Both the position numbers and the translations under genes were made by a program. Of a DNA stretch of 64,000 bases, positions 1-9,425 are shown one piece after another (positions within the stretch are counted from its first letter, which is position 1; each line of letters begins with the position of its first letter). Origin of the DNA: an uncultured Verrucomicrobiota bacterium (GTDB lineage Bacteria; Verrucomicrobiota; Verrucomicrobiia; Limisphaerales; UBA9464). A model generated the notes under the pieces. The model was not told the DNA's origin, did not search any database, and saw only the letters and a program-made list of their open reading frames with translations. The stretch is taken from assembly GCA_903922605.1 (NCBI GenBank), contig CAIXUG010000006.1, forward strand, positions 56,246 through 120,245, read 5' to 3'.

Positions 1-849
1 CCGTACACCTCCGCCTACAACAACGCTGTCACCGCCTTCCTGCCCACCCAGAACCTGCCCGTAACGCTGACGGCGGGGGTGGCGACGACTCAAAATGTCG
101 CTGTTTCGGCCGGCGCACCCCCTTTCCGCATCACGGAGACGCGGCAGTTCCTCACGGCGGACGCGCGCCAGAGCGGTGACATCTGCATCCAGCTCACCCC
201 CGGCAAAAGCAACCTCTGGGTGGGCGTTTACATCCCCACCCTGCCCAGCACCAACGCCACCCTGCGGATCACCGGCGACGGCCTCACCTATGGCGACACC
301 GTGGTGGTGACCAAGGCGCTCCGCAGCCTCTCTCTGGTGCAGGTGCCGGTGACGGTGGCCACCAACGCCACCCCCGGTGTCCGCAGCATCACGGTGACCT
401 CGGGCGGTTTCACCGCCTGGGCCAACGGCTTCGCCGAGGTGCTGCCCACGGTGTATGACTTCAACTTCGACGGCCTCGACGACCTGTTCCAACGGCGCTA
501 CTGGAGCCCCTTCACCCGCCCGGAGGCCGCCCCCGAAGCCGATCCGGACGGCGACGGCTTCGTGAACCGCCGCGAGGCCGTCATGGGGTCCGATCCGACC
601 AACCCGCTCTCCGTGAACTACCGCGTGACCAGGGTAAAGCTGGCCGCGAATGGCACCACGGTGACTTGGGAAAGTGCCCCGGGCCGCCGATATCAGGTGT
701 ATAGCCGGGCCAACCTGCAGGGGGCGGCCTGGCAGACGGTCGGTTCACCGGTGACGGCAGCCACGGGAACGGCGGGGGAAACCTCGCAGTACCTGGACAC
801 CCGGCCGACCGACGTGTTGCGGTTCTATCAGGTGCGGGATGCCCAGTAG
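1..849 (+). CDS. C-terminal part of a secreted protein with a calcium-type DxDGDG repeat
   Basis: The reading frame is open from the first base of the window, so this is the 3' part of a longer gene whose start lies outside. The visible ~280 residues look like beta-sandwich modules rich in Thr/Val, then a short segment with FDGLDD and DPDGDGF followed by SDPTNP, which resembles the thrombospondin type-3/dockerin-like calcium loops often found near the end of large secreted proteins in Verrucomicrobiota. The last ~65 residues (TVTWESAPGRRYQVYS) resemble the C-terminal sandwich seen in such proteins. No catalytic domain is visible in this fragment, so the function stays unknown. It could be the tail of a secreted peptidase or adhesin; that is inference. 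Confidence 0.7.
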   Translation, partial: PYTSAYNNAVTAFLPTQNLPVTLTAGVATTQNVAVSAGAPPFRITETRQFLTADARQSGDICIQLTPGKSNLWVGVYIPTLPSTNATLRITGDGLTYGDTVVVTKALRSLSLVQVPVTVATNATPGVRSITVTSGGFTAWANGFAEVLPTVYDFNFDGLDDLFQRRYWSPFTRPEAAPEADPDGDGFVNRREAVMGSDPTNPLSVNYRVTRVKLAANGTTVTWESAPGRRYQVYSRANLQGAAWQTVGSPVTAATGTAGETSQYLDTRPTDVLRFYQVRDAQ

Positions 850-979
850 GAATGTTCTGTAGCTACAGATGGTTCGACGATTGTCCGCTGATGTGGGAGC
901 TTGTTCCCCTAGGGCGTGAGGTTACGCTCGTTTGCGCCGGGCATCCGGTCGTGTCCCCGGCAGGCCGAACAACTTCACG

Positions 980-2527
980 ATGACAGCGGAAATGAACGTG
1001 TTGATGCCAAATTTGAAGGGCCGGTGGGCCCCGCGAGCGTCCGGCTGGAAGCTGCGGGCGGCAGGCGGAGCCTTGGCCGGCCTGGCGGCAGGCAGCCTTT
1101 GCCAGGTGCGTGCGCAGAGCTTCTTCAATCCCTACACCACCCCGCTGCCGGCCTATGGCAGCACGCTGAACTCCGGCGAGGGCGCGGGCGACAACTTCCT
1201 CATCAACCGGGGTGTGCCCTACAGTCCGATCGGCGCGGCGCCGATGCATGACTACAACATGAAGTTCGGCCCGGTCACCGCGTCCGTGGGCGGCGCGCTG
1301 TCGACCAGCTATTACGACAACTACAACCTGGTGCCGGAAGGCAGCGGGCTGAAGCAGGAGGACGAACTGTCGATCAACCCGTCGCTCTCGATCGCGTTCC
1401 AATGGCCGATCGCGCGCGATTCCACCCTCCATTTCGACGTCGGCTTCGGCTACGCGATCTTCCTCAACCATCCCGAATTTGACCGCTTCACCATCAGTCC
1501 CGCCTCCGCCTGGGATTACCAGTTCAAGGTCGGGGATGTGCGGTTCACCGTGGTGGACCACATCGGCACCACCGGGGATTCCTTTTCGCAGCGTACCGAC
1601 CTTACCGGCACCGGCTCCGCCTCGGCGGTCCAGTTCCGCCGTCTCTCCAACACCATCGGCCTGACCGCCGCCTGGCAGCCCACGCGGCTCTACACGGTGA
1701 GCGGTTCGTACGCGCTGGATTTTGATCACGGGCTGGGGGACAGTTTCGGCCTGGCGGATCACCTGACCCACACCTTCAGCACGGCGGTGTTTCGCCGGCT
1801 GGATTCCCACTGGACCGTCGGCCTGTCCGCCTCGGCCTTCCGCAACGAATACCTGGAGGGCATCCAGAACAACTCCACCGGCTACGGGGCCGGTCCGACC
1901 GTGAGCTGGCAGCCGTCGCCCTTCCTCAATTTCAGCGGATCCGTGCGCTACAACACGGCCAAGGCCGACAGCAACGGCACGATCGGCGACCGGAACGGCT
2001 CCAGCGGCGCGGGCTACGATTTCTCCGTCCAGCACATCATCAACCGCCACCTGAACCACGTGCTGTCGGTCAGCAGCGGCATCGACCTGGGCGTGGGCGT
2101 CAATTTCAACAACACGTTTGCCATCACCTACCGGTTGGGCTGGCAGATCAGCAAGGCGATGACGCTGAACTTCAACGCCAACCGGGCGGTGACCACCCAG
2201 AGCGGGGCGGGGTACGATTTCGTCAATTTTGCGCCGGGCGATGTGGGTGTGGATCCGGCAACGCACCAATTGTATCTTCGCGATTCAGCCGGCGTTTTCG
2301 AACCTGTGGCAGCCGGTGCGCTCGTCGATTTTGGCCATGGGCTGCTATTGCTCCCGCGGCCGTTGGAAGAGAGCGAAGCCTACAATTTCGGCCTGGGCAC
2401 CTCGTTCCAGCTCACCCGCCGGCTCACCGCCTCGGTCAACTACATCCACACGCTGCGGCTCTCGAATCTGCCATTGCACGACTACAACCAGAACACCTAT
2501 ACCCTGTCGTTGGGTTACCGCTTCTGA
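980..2527 (+). CDS. Outer-membrane beta-barrel protein of exopolysaccharide module 1
   Basis: A predicted 515-residue secreted protein. A basic and hydrophobic leader ends near an AQS cleavage-like site (about residue 46). The rest alternates aromatic and polar residues in strand-sized blocks and ends in a terminal aromatic residue (LSLGYRF), as expected of an outer-membrane barrel. It is followed after 4 bp by a Wza-like gene and then a Wzc-like kinase, so it probably contributes to passage of a polysaccharide across the outer membrane. A similar barrel heads the second module at 53957. I start at the ATG at 980; an in-frame TTG at 932 and an ATG at 992 are alternatives. No specific family name is claimed. 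Confidence 0.75.
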   Translation: MTAEMNVLMPNLKGRWAPRASGWKLRAAGGALAGLAAGSLCQVRAQSFFNPYTTPLPAYGSTLNSGEGAGDNFLINRGVPYSPIGAAPMHDYNMKFGPVTASVGGALSTSYYDNYNLVPEGSGLKQEDELSINPSLSIAFQWPIARDSTLHFDVGFGYAIFLNHPEFDRFTISPASAWDYQFKVGDVRFTVVDHIGTTGDSFSQRTDLTGTGSASAVQFRRLSNTIGLTAAWQPTRLYTVSGSYALDFDHGLGDSFGLADHLTHTFSTAVFRRLDSHWTVGLSASAFRNEYLEGIQNNSTGYGAGPTVSWQPSPFLNFSGSVRYNTAKADSNGTIGDRNGSSGAGYDFSVQHIINRHLNHVLSVSSGIDLGVGVNFNNTFAITYRLGWQISKAMTLNFNANRAVTTQSGAGYDFVNFAPGDVGVDPATHQLYLRDSAGVFEPVAAGALVDFGHGLLLLPRPLEESEAYNFGLGTSFQLTRRLTASVNYIHTLRLSNLPLHDYNQNTYTLSLGYRF

Positions 2528-2531
2528 AGCC

Positions 2532-3314
2532 ATGAACCGCCTCTTCCCCCTGCTCAGCCTGGCCCTTGGCCTTGGCCTCACCCCGCGTCTCGCGGCGGCC
2601 GAGGACGCCGCCCCGGCGACCACCGTGGCCGCGGTGACCAATGCCCCCGCAGCCGCCGCAACCAATTCTCCGCCGGCGGCCACCGGCACCAACGCGCCCG
2701 CCAAGGAAGCCTCGTCCACCACCGTGGTCAATCCCGAGACCCGGGAGCTGAAGCCGCACGACGTCATCCGCTTCCAGATCGAGGAGGATCCGCCCCTGTC
2801 GGCCGCTTCCGAGCCCGTGCATGTGCCCGTGTCCGACGGTGGCGAGGCCCTGTTCCCGGTGAGCCGGCATGCCGACACCTACGTGAAAGTCACCGCGGCC
2901 GGCCGCAAGCTCGTGGACATCCGCAAAGACGTGAAGGCCCTCCTCGATGCCGACTATTATAACGACTGCACGGTCAAGCTCGACCTCGCGTTCGCCAATC
3001 GCGGCAACGCGGATATCAGCAGCCTGGCCAAAGTCACCATCTACGGCTCCCTCAACCAGGTCATACCCATCAGCGATGGGGAAACCCTCATGCTTTCCGA
3101 GGCCATCCTGCGCGCCGGCGGCGGCCAGCAGGGAGGGTTCTTCAACCTGAAGAAGGTGCGCATCCACCGCCTGGATCCCAACACGAAGAAGGAGCTCACC
3201 ATCACGGTGGATGTGAATGCGGTCCTGTACGAGGGCGCGCGGATCAAGGACCAGCAGGTCCAGGATGGCGACCGCATCGAGGTGCGGGACAAGACCTTTA
3301 ACTTTTTCAACTGA
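2532..3314 (+). CDS. Wza-like polysaccharide export protein, module 1
   Basis: A 260-residue secreted protein with a signal peptide (MNRLFPLLSLALGLGL, cleavage near AAAED). A Pro/Ala/Thr/Asn-rich low-complexity linker covers about residues 25-75. A polysaccharide export domain starts at LKPHDVIRFQIEEDP, and an SLBB-like beta-grasp segment lies around VTIYGSLNQVIPISDG. Family members form the periplasmic/outer-membrane channel for capsule or exopolysaccharide export and work with a Wzc-type co-polymerase. The gene lies 4 bp after the barrel gene and 8 bp before the kinase gene, consistent with one operon. No clear lipobox Cys is visible, unlike E. coli Wza. The start is the ATG right after the barrel stop. 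Confidence 0.85.
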   Translation: MNRLFPLLSLALGLGLTPRLAAAEDAAPATTVAAVTNAPAAAATNSPPAATGTNAPAKEASSTTVVNPETRELKPHDVIRFQIEEDPPLSAASEPVHVPVSDGGEALFPVSRHADTYVKVTAAGRKLVDIRKDVKALLDADYYNDCTVKLDLAFANRGNADISSLAKVTIYGSLNQVIPISDGETLMLSEAILRAGGGQQGGFFNLKKVRIHRLDPNTKKELTITVDVNAVLYEGARIKDQQVQDGDRIEVRDKTFNFFN

Positions 3315-3322
3315 ATCAGCGC

Positions 3323-5608
3323 ATGAAGGCCCCCTACTCCTCCTACAGCACGCCGTTGCCCGGCTACGGCACGTCGCTGATCGACCGGATCAACGTCTAC
3401 CTCCACTTCCGGCGCTACGTCAAAGTCATCTCCGACCGCTGGCTGCTGCTGCTCATTTTCACGGTGGTCGGCACCGGCATCGGCATCTGGTTCGCCGTGA
3501 CCAAGCCCAACCAGTACAAGTCGAACTCGGTGCTGATGACCCCGCCCAAGATCTCGGTCGGCAGCTCCAGCGGCGCCGAGATCCGCGAGGGTCTCAACAG
3601 CATCGACACCACGCTGACGATGATGCAGAACGATGCGGTCATCCAGCGGGTGCTCACCAAGCTCCAGGAGGGCCGGGACAACACCAACAAGCTCGTCCGG
3701 CCCACCATCTCGGCCTCCCCGGGGGCCGGCGGCACCTTCATCATGACGGTGAACAGCACGAACTTCGAGTATGCCCGCCAGTTTGCCACGGCCTGGGCGC
3801 AGGAGTTCGTGGATTTCAGCAAGCAGCGCCGCCGGTCCATGATCACCGACAGCGAGGCCCGGATCACCCAGAGCATCCTGATCTATCAGAAGAAGCTCGA
3901 CCAGGCCCAGCAGGCGCTCGATGACTTCCAGAAGAAGAACAGCATCGCCAGCATGGAGGACGCGGGCGTCGCCGCCCAGCGCCGGCTCGACCAGGCCAAG
4001 AGCGAGTTCGCCAAGATCAACATGGAGCTGCAGCTCTTCGAGAACTCCACCGCCGAGGAACTGGCCAGCCGATCCGTTTCGCTGCCCAACAATACCACCC
4101 AGCGGGACAAGGCCGGCTCCACAAAATCCGCCAAGTCCGGCGACGATTCCGGGGACGACCAGGCCAACCCCTTCAGCTCCGGCTCGCAGTATTCGGAGCT
4201 GACCCGCGAACTGCGCTCGCTGGAGCGCAGCCTCGAGGACTGGGGCAAGCGGCTGAAGGACAAGCATCCCTTCATGATCACCACGCGCCGCCAGATCGAG
4301 AGCGTGAAGGGCAAGATGAAGGACGACCTCTACCTGGTGGAACAGGCCCGACTGGGCTACATCGAACAGCTCCGGAAGCGGAAGCTCGGCTATCCCAAAC
4401 TGATCGAGGACTACACGGCCGATGTGTTCGACGCCACCGGGCCACGGGCTGAGTACCTGCGGCTCCAGCGTGATGAAAAGCTCATCCTCGATTCGCTGAA
4501 CGACCTCATTTCCCAGCAGAACAACGTCAGCCGGCTCGGCGGCACCGAGGAGGAGCAGTTCACCATCCTCTCCGCCGGCGGTGGCACCCCCAACCCGGTG
4601 GGCCCCAACCGGCCCTATACCATCGTGGCCGGCATGGGCATCGGCTTCACGCTCGCGGCGGCGCTGGTGTTCCTCCTGCATCGCCTCGACGACCGCCTGG
4701 AAGACCCCGAGGACATCGAGGAGAAGCTTGAGGAGCCGATCCTCGGCCAGCTCCCCGAGGTGGACAAGAAGCACTACACCGAGGGCTACCTGATCCTCAC
4801 GCGCATGAAGTCGCACACCATGTTCGCGGAATCGCTGCGCGGCGTGCGCTCCGCCCTGCTCCTCAGCCCCGAGGGCAGCAGCAAGCGCATGCTCGCCGTC
4901 ACCAGCGCGGTCCCCGGCGACGGCAAGACGACCTTCACGGCCAACTTCGCCGTCACGCTCGCCAACTCCGGCAACAAGACGCTGCTGATCGACGCCGACC
5001 TCCGCCGTGGCAACGTCCACGGCTACTTCGAGCAGCCGCTGGAGGGCGGCCTCGCCGAGGTGCTGCAGGGCCGGCTCTCCATCAAGGAGGCCACCCGCGA
5101 GACCGGCATCCCCAACCTCTGGTTCATGCGCGCCGGCGAACGGCCCGCCAACCCGAGCGAACTGCTCATCGGCCCCGCCACCAAGGAGCTGGTGAAGGAG
5201 CTCCGCAGCGAGTTCGACTACGTCGTCTTCGACTGTCCGCCGCTCACCGCCATCGACGACACGTTCTCCATCGTCGCGTTCCTTGACGGCCTCTTCTTCG
5301 TTGTCCGCGCCGGCCGCACCTCGATCCGCTTCGCCAAGATGGGCATCAACACCATCCACCAGCGCGGCGCCCCGATCCTCGGCCTCATTGTCAACGGCGT
5401 GCCGATCGACAACCCGTACTACTACTACACGACCTACTACTACGCGTCGTACTACCACCGGCCACTCACGCCCGACGACAACATCTACACCGACAGCCGC
5501 CGCCGCCGCGAAGGCCGCATCCCGCCCGCCAATCCGCCGGAAGGCCGCAACGCGCCCGCAGAAATGCCGGCGGACCGCCCCGCCCCCGGCCCCAAAGAGA
5601 AGCCCTGA
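3323..5608 (+). CDS. Wzc-like polysaccharide co-polymerase and tyrosine autokinase, module 1
   Basis: A 761-residue inner-membrane protein. TM1 is at about residues 40-60 (WLLLLIFTVVGTGIGIWF), a long coiled coil fills the periplasmic part (about 200-380), and TM2 is at about 435-455. The C-terminal cytoplasmic BY-kinase domain has Walker A SAVPGDGKTTFTANF, Walker A' LLIDADLRR and Walker B VVFDCPP. Next comes a Tyr cluster (NPYYYYTTYYYASYYHRP), which in this family is the autophosphorylation site that controls chain length and export. The tail after it is Pro/Arg rich. It is the last gene of the barrel-Wza-Wzc operon. A paralog with the same order lies at 56065. No glycosyltransferase or polymerase is adjacent. 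Confidence 0.92.
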   Translation: MKAPYSSYSTPLPGYGTSLIDRINVYLHFRRYVKVISDRWLLLLIFTVVGTGIGIWFAVTKPNQYKSNSVLMTPPKISVGSSSGAEIREGLNSIDTTLTMMQNDAVIQRVLTKLQEGRDNTNKLVRPTISASPGAGGTFIMTVNSTNFEYARQFATAWAQEFVDFSKQRRRSMITDSEARITQSILIYQKKLDQAQQALDDFQKKNSIASMEDAGVAAQRRLDQAKSEFAKINMELQLFENSTAEELASRSVSLPNNTTQRDKAGSTKSAKSGDDSGDDQANPFSSGSQYSELTRELRSLERSLEDWGKRLKDKHPFMITTRRQIESVKGKMKDDLYLVEQARLGYIEQLRKRKLGYPKLIEDYTADVFDATGPRAEYLRLQRDEKLILDSLNDLISQQNNVSRLGGTEEEQFTILSAGGGTPNPVGPNRPYTIVAGMGIGFTLAAALVFLLHRLDDRLEDPEDIEEKLEEPILGQLPEVDKKHYTEGYLILTRMKSHTMFAESLRGVRSALLLSPEGSSKRMLAVTSAVPGDGKTTFTANFAVTLANSGNKTLLIDADLRRGNVHGYFEQPLEGGLAEVLQGRLSIKEATRETGIPNLWFMRAGERPANPSELLIGPATKELVKELRSEFDYVVFDCPPLTAIDDTFSIVAFLDGLFFVVRAGRTSIRFAKMGINTIHQRGAPILGLIVNGVPIDNPYYYYTTYYYASYYHRPLTPDDNIYTDSRRRREGRIPPANPPEGRNAPAEMPADRPAPGPKEKP

Positions 5609-6051
5609 GCCGGCGCGCCCGTCCGCGCGACAATCGCGGCCGGCTTTCGGTAATCGGTGCCCGTGGCCGGATCACAGAGCGTTTTTGCTGCGCCGGAGGC
5701 GCAACGGAACTTACGGCGGTTCCAGAAATGATGTGTCTCTCAAAAGCCGATCGGAAACCGCTGCGCGAGTTGAGACCTCGGAGAGTCGCAAGCTCCCTTC
5801 CCCCTCACCCTGACCCTCTCCCTCGGGGAGAGGGGAAAGCCGGGCGGCTTCACGGGTGGTCGGAAAGTGTTTTCGACCAGTCTAGCAGCAGGCTTTCGCC
5901 AAAAGGCGGGCGATGATTCTCCCTCTCCCTGAGGGAGAGGGCCGGGGTGAGGGGGAAGGGCGTGAATGGACAGTCATACGCTCAAAACGACTGGGGCTGG
6001 AGCGAAAGGCTCCTCCCCGTCAGCGCCAGCCACTGACTATGCCAAACTCCC
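5609..6051. other. Intergenic region holding MITE copy 1
   Basis: No credible gene is seen between the kinase stop and the convergent pgsA stop. The first ~185 bp contain only short GC-rich inverted repeats. A 166-bp MITE-like element fills 5795-5960 and is listed separately. Confidence 0.6.
5795..5960. repeat. MITE-like inverted-repeat element, copy 1 (166 bp)
   Basis: The element opens with CCCTTCCCCCTCACC and closes with GGTGAGGGGGAAGGG. Inside each end is another palindrome (CCCTCTCCCTCGGGGAGAGG and its relative). The core carries a short conserved string around GGCTTTCGCCAAAAGGCGGG. There is no coding capacity. Six more copies in the window share both ends, and two of those are split by insertion sequences. 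The length of 166 bp matches copies 4 and 5 exactly. Confidence 0.85.
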
Positions 6052-6633
6052 TCACTGCTCCGGCATCGCCGCACTGCGCGGGCTGGCGCTCAGCTGCCGC
6101 ATCCCGTCGAACAGGTATTGCGTGCCCGACACGAGCGTCAGACCCACGGCCGCGACCGCCAGCCACCACTGCACCTCCGCCGGCCACTTGAGCAGCGTCC
6201 AGAGGACGACCACCATCTGGAGCACCGTCGCGACCTTGCCCGTCCAGCGCGGGCGCACTGTGACCTTGCCCACGGTGAAATGGACGACCCCCAGACCGAG
6301 CACCACCAGCGCATCGCGGGAGATGATCGAGAGGTTCAGCCACGGCGGCAGCGCCGAGAGATGCCGCTGGTCGAGGCTCAGCAGGATCAGCGCGGACACC
6401 AGCAGGAGCTTGTCCGCGAGCGGGTCCAGCACCGCGCCCAGCTCCGACTTCTGGTGGAACCGCCGCGCGACGAACCCATCGACGCCATCCAGCACCGCCG
6501 CCAGGGCGAAGCAACCCAGCGCCGCCCAGCGCTGCCAGTCCAGCCCGTGCTCCCGGTGTTGGAGCAGCAGGTAGATGAACACCGGGATCAGCAGGATCCG
6601 CCCCACCGTGATCTTGTTTGCCGTGGTCATCAT
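6052..6633 (-). CDS. pgsA: CDP-diacylglycerol--glycerol-3-phosphate 3-phosphatidyltransferase
   Basis: A 193-residue integral membrane enzyme that makes phosphatidylglycerol phosphate, the committed step toward phosphatidylglycerol and cardiolipin. The CDP-alcohol phosphotransferase signature D-x2-DG-x2-AR-x8-G-x3-D-x3-D is present as DGVDGFVARR...GAVLDPLAD. Several hydrophobic helices surround it. The N-terminus MTTANKITVGRILLIPV is typical of the family, so I start at the double ATG at 6633/6630; upstream in-frame ATGs at 6660 and 6684 would add an unconserved extension. It lies downstream of the MBL-fold gene on the same strand with a short gap, so co-transcription is likely. The C-terminal tail is short and polar. 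Confidence 0.9.
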   Translation of the reverse strand: MMTTANKITVGRILLIPVFIYLLLQHREHGLDWQRWAALGCFALAAVLDGVDGFVARRFHQKSELGAVLDPLADKLLLVSALILLSLDQRHLSALPPWLNLSIISRDALVVLGLGVVHFTVGKVTVRPRWTGKVATVLQMVVVLWTLLKWPAEVQWWLAVAAVGLTLVSGTQYLFDGMRQLSASPRSAAMPEQ

Positions 6634-6722
6634 CGCAACGAATCCGTTGCCGGAATCCATACCGCAGGCACTCCTTGGTCTCAACCGCGAACCCGGCGCG
6701 TGGGCGGGAAAACCGTCCCATT

Positions 6723-7742
6723 TCAGCCCAACGGCAGCTCCAGCTGGTTCGCCTCACCGAGTGCCCACGCCTCGATACCCATGCCCCGCAGCGTCGTGGC
6801 GAACTCGGCCGCAAACCCGTGCAGCGTGAACACCCGCTTCGGCGCAACGTGCCGCACAAACGCGAGCAGATCCGGATAATCTGCGTGGTCGCTCAGCGGG
6901 AAGGCCGCTTCCACCCCGTAACGATAGTGGCAGCCTTTATCCAGCGCCCAGCCTGTCAGCACCGCCGTGCGGACTTTCGCATGATGCTGCCGCAGCTCAT
7001 CCAGCTTCGCCCCAGGCGGGCTGATCACCACATGACCGGCGGCCTGCGCGATCTCCAGCGGCTGCCAGCCGACATAGGTGCGGCCAAATTCCGCGTACAC
7101 CCGCGTCATCTTGGCCACCGGCGCGCTCAGCATCACCGGCAGACCCGCCTTCGTGAGCGCGTGCAGGATTTCCTGGCTCTTGCCCAGCGAATAGCTCTGC
7201 AGCACCGGCACGGCACCCTCCGCCAACGCCGCGCGGCAGAAATCGAGGATGTCCCGGAAAATGTCCGACTGCGGCGGCAGCACATAGTGGGGCCGGCCGA
7301 AGGTAGTCTCCATGATGAGCGTATCCGCCCGGCGCGGCTCGCAGAGCTCGGCGCTGAGGCTGGGCCGCAGCTTGAAGTCACCGGTGTAGAGCAGCGACTC
7401 GCCGTCCGCCTCGATCAGAGACATGGCCGAGCCGAGGATGTGCCCGGCCGGCAGCAGCGTGAGCGCGGCGGCGGCCGGTGCCTGCGGCGCAAAATCCGCC
7501 AGCGCCACCCGCTGACCAAAGGCCAGCGCATGCTCCTCACGACGACCCGCCAACCGCGCCCGCATGAGCTTCTGCGTGGGCGACGAGAAGAGCACGCGCT
7601 TATGCCGCGCCGTGTGGTCCGAATGCGCGTGGCTTACGAACACGGCCTCTTCAGCACCAATGGCCGTATGTGCATCCAGCCAAAGCCCGAGCGCCGGGAG
7701 GTGGATGGCCCCCCGCACATACCGGAACTCCAGCGCGGACAT
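6723..7742 (-). CDS. MBL-fold nuclease-like protein (SNM1/CPSF-related, ligase-associated exonuclease type)
   Basis: A 339-residue metallo-beta-lactamase-fold protein. The metal-binding motif HAHSDH is at residues 38-43. GHILGSA, YTGDF (around residue 120) and METTFG follow, and a late LSDHADY supplies another conserved His. This set is characteristic of the SNM1/CPSF branch that acts on nucleic acids, and the overall length matches the ligase-associated DNA damage response exonuclease group. No DNA ligase or DEXH helicase partner is adjacent here, so the repair role is inferred from family only. The gene precedes pgsA on the same strand. An RNA-processing role remains possible. Confidence 0.78.
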   Translation of the reverse strand: MSALEFRYVRGAIHLPALGLWLDAHTAIGAEEAVFVSHAHSDHTARHKRVLFSSPTQKLMRARLAGRREEHALAFGQRVALADFAPQAPAAAALTLLPAGHILGSAMSLIEADGESLLYTGDFKLRPSLSAELCEPRRADTLIMETTFGRPHYVLPPQSDIFRDILDFCRAALAEGAVPVLQSYSLGKSQEILHALTKAGLPVMLSAPVAKMTRVYAEFGRTYVGWQPLEIAQAAGHVVISPPGAKLDELRQHHAKVRTAVLTGWALDKGCHYRYGVEAAFPLSDHADYPDLLAFVRHVAPKRVFTLHGFAAEFATTLRGMGIEAWALGEANQLELPLG

Positions 7743-8153
7743 GCCCCCACCCTAGCGGGAAACGGCTCACGGCAAAGCGCTGGCGCAAACGAAGTGACAG
7801 AGGCAGCCGCAGTGCGCCGCCGTTCGCAGGGGAGCATGGTCGCGCACGTTCGCCAGGGCGCATTCGGGACTTGTGCATGCCCCACCCCTCACCCCGGCCC
7901 TCCCGGTGGGAGAGGGAGAGTTGCAGCCCGGCTCCTGGCGGAGGCACACGCTGGACTGGCCGGATCCACTTTCAAAAGCCGGCAAGGCTCGACGGATGTC
8001 CCCTCTCCCCAAGGGAGAGGGTCAGGGTGAGGGGGAAGGGAGCATTCGTTCGACAACAGCGTCACGTGCGACGCTATTCCCCTTAATGACGTCTGCGCGC
8101 AAACGAGCCATTGCCTCACGGGCTGCGGTCTGGCATTTCTCTCGCGCCGTCGT
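7743..8153. other. Intergenic region between MBL gene and tRNA, with MITE copy 2
   Basis: No supported gene. The stretch contains a 161-bp MITE-like copy (7880-8040), listed separately. The ~110 bp before the tRNA should hold the tRNA promoter, but no clear -35/-10 pair could be picked by eye. Confidence 0.5.
7880..8040. repeat. MITE-like inverted-repeat element, copy 2 (~161 bp)
   Basis: The left end reads GCCCCACCCCTCACCCCGG and the right end GGTCAGGGTGAGGGGGAAGG, with inner palindromes CCCTCCCGGTGGGAGAGGG and CCCTCTCCCCAAGGGAGAGG. Ends and inner palindromes match copy 1, while the core has diverged. The left terminus is less well conserved, so its exact boundary is uncertain. Confidence 0.8.
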
Positions 8154-8229
8154 GGGGCCATAGCTCAGTTGGTAGAGCATCTGCTTTGCACGCAGAGGGT
8201 CAGGAGTTCGAATCTCCTTGGCTCCACCA
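8154..8229 (+). tRNA. tRNA-Ala (anticodon TGC)
   Basis: A 76-nt cloverleaf. The acceptor stem GGGGCCA pairs with TGGCTCC and includes the G3-U70 wobble that identifies alanine tRNAs. The D arm has AGCTCAGTTGGTAGAGC. The anticodon stem TCTGC/GCAGA encloses loop TTTGCAC, giving anticodon TGC. The T arm has the conserved GTTCGAATC. CCA is encoded in the DNA. Confidence 0.97.
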
Positions 8230-8272
8230 CTTTTTAAAGACGGCAACCCCCGGAAGCCGCCACCAATCCACC

Positions 8273-9241
8273 TCAGGGTACTTCCACCCGGAAGAAGAGC
8301 TGGCTCCCGTCCGCGATATTCCAATAGGCCGAAAAGGGCATGATCGAATTCGTGGCGAGGAACGGTTTCGCGTAGTTGGTGAACGGCCCCGACGCGGACG
8401 GTGCGGCGCGGACCTGATAAACGGCACCTGCCACCAGGTTCGAGAAGCTCAGCGAAACCGCCCGGTTGACGGTGACGAGCGATCCGCTGCTCACGGAGGG
8501 CAGGCCGCTTTCGGCATTGTACACCTCGGCAACCTCGTTTGCTGAAAGGGCGCGCCGGTAGATGCGCGCATTGCAGATCGCGCCCTTGAAGCCCACGGCA
8601 TAGACCGAATTCGGTCCCTCGAACGAGTCGTTCCCCGCCCCGAAGCTCACGCTGGAACGCCCGGTGTGATCCGCCAGGATCAGGTTCCGGGTCGCGACCT
8701 GCACGCCATCCACATAGAGACTTTGTCCAGAAGCATCCGAGGTGAGCGCCAGGTGATGCCAGGCCTTCGGCGTCAGGGGATTCGCCGAAATGAGTGGCGC
8801 GTCGCCCGGCAGGACATTGAAGAACAGTCCGCCGCCATAAACCAGGGTCGGCGCGACCACGAGCCCGCGATCCCCTCCACTCTGTTCGTCATCATCCCAA
8901 AAGGCCGGCCCGTTGGCACCGGCCTCCGGTCGCACCCACAGGCTCCAGGTGAGGATCTGGTTGGGATACACCGTCTCGTTCTTGCCCATGAGCACGTAGC
9001 CGCCGGCCCCGTCGCACCAGACCGCCCCATTGGCCTGGCCGGCGATGCCGTTCGTGTAATAGGCCCCGTTGTAGAGCACCCCGGCGTTGCCCTTGCCGAG
9101 GGCGTCGTTCGCGTTGCCGTTGAAGCGGTAATAGCACACCAGCCCATTGGTGGGCCCGGCAATGCCCTGGGCGCCGGCCCTGGTGCAAACCAGCCCGGTC
9201 AACGAAAGCCAGACGAGGACCGCAAAGGAGTTCAGTTTCAT
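8273..9241 (-). CDS. Secreted LamG-like (concanavalin-type) jelly-roll protein
   Basis: A 322-residue predicted secreted protein. A signal peptide (MKLNSFAVLVWLSLTGLVCT, cleavage near AGAQG) precedes a LamG-like domain (about 30-235). Diagnostic segments are LVCYYRFNGNANDALGKGN, TWSLWVRPE, WHHLALTSD, LYVDGVQV and ICNARIYRRALSANEV. The final ~85 residues form a small sandwich with YQVRAAPSASGPF, common in Verrucomicrobiota exoproteins. LamG domains usually bind glycans or proteins, and no catalytic residues are apparent. The start is chosen at the ATG at 9241 that begins the signal peptide. It stands alone, read toward the tRNA. Confidence 0.8.
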   Translation of the reverse strand: MKLNSFAVLVWLSLTGLVCTRAGAQGIAGPTNGLVCYYRFNGNANDALGKGNAGVLYNGAYYTNGIAGQANGAVWCDGAGGYVLMGKNETVYPNQILTWSLWVRPEAGANGPAFWDDDEQSGGDRGLVVAPTLVYGGGLFFNVLPGDAPLISANPLTPKAWHHLALTSDASGQSLYVDGVQVATRNLILADHTGRSSVSFGAGNDSFEGPNSVYAVGFKGAICNARIYRRALSANEVAEVYNAESGLPSVSSGSLVTVNRAVSLSFSNLVAGAVYQVRAAPSASGPFTNYAKPFLATNSIMPFSAYWNIADGSQLFFRVEVP

Positions 9242-9425
9242 GGAGTAAATCCGCCGCCCGGCTTTCCCTTGGAAAGCGGTACGGCGCAAGTGAAATTCAG
9301 GCTCAGGTCAGCGGCACCGACGCGGGCCACGCACCTTTGTGGACAGCATGCCGGGCCGATTTTCCATCAGGCCTAGAAGCGGCTGAGGCTGAGACGGCAG
9401 TCTCCATCGCGGAGCGATGACAGCG

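Noticed and set aside
3041..5458. 805-residue - strand frame opposite the Wzc-like kinase
   Set aside because: No domain features; codon-periodicity shadow of the real + strand kinase gene.
6618..8030. 470-residue + strand frame across pgsA/MBL region
   Set aside because: Arg/His/Gln-rich antisense shadow; the - strand genes have clear catalytic motifs.
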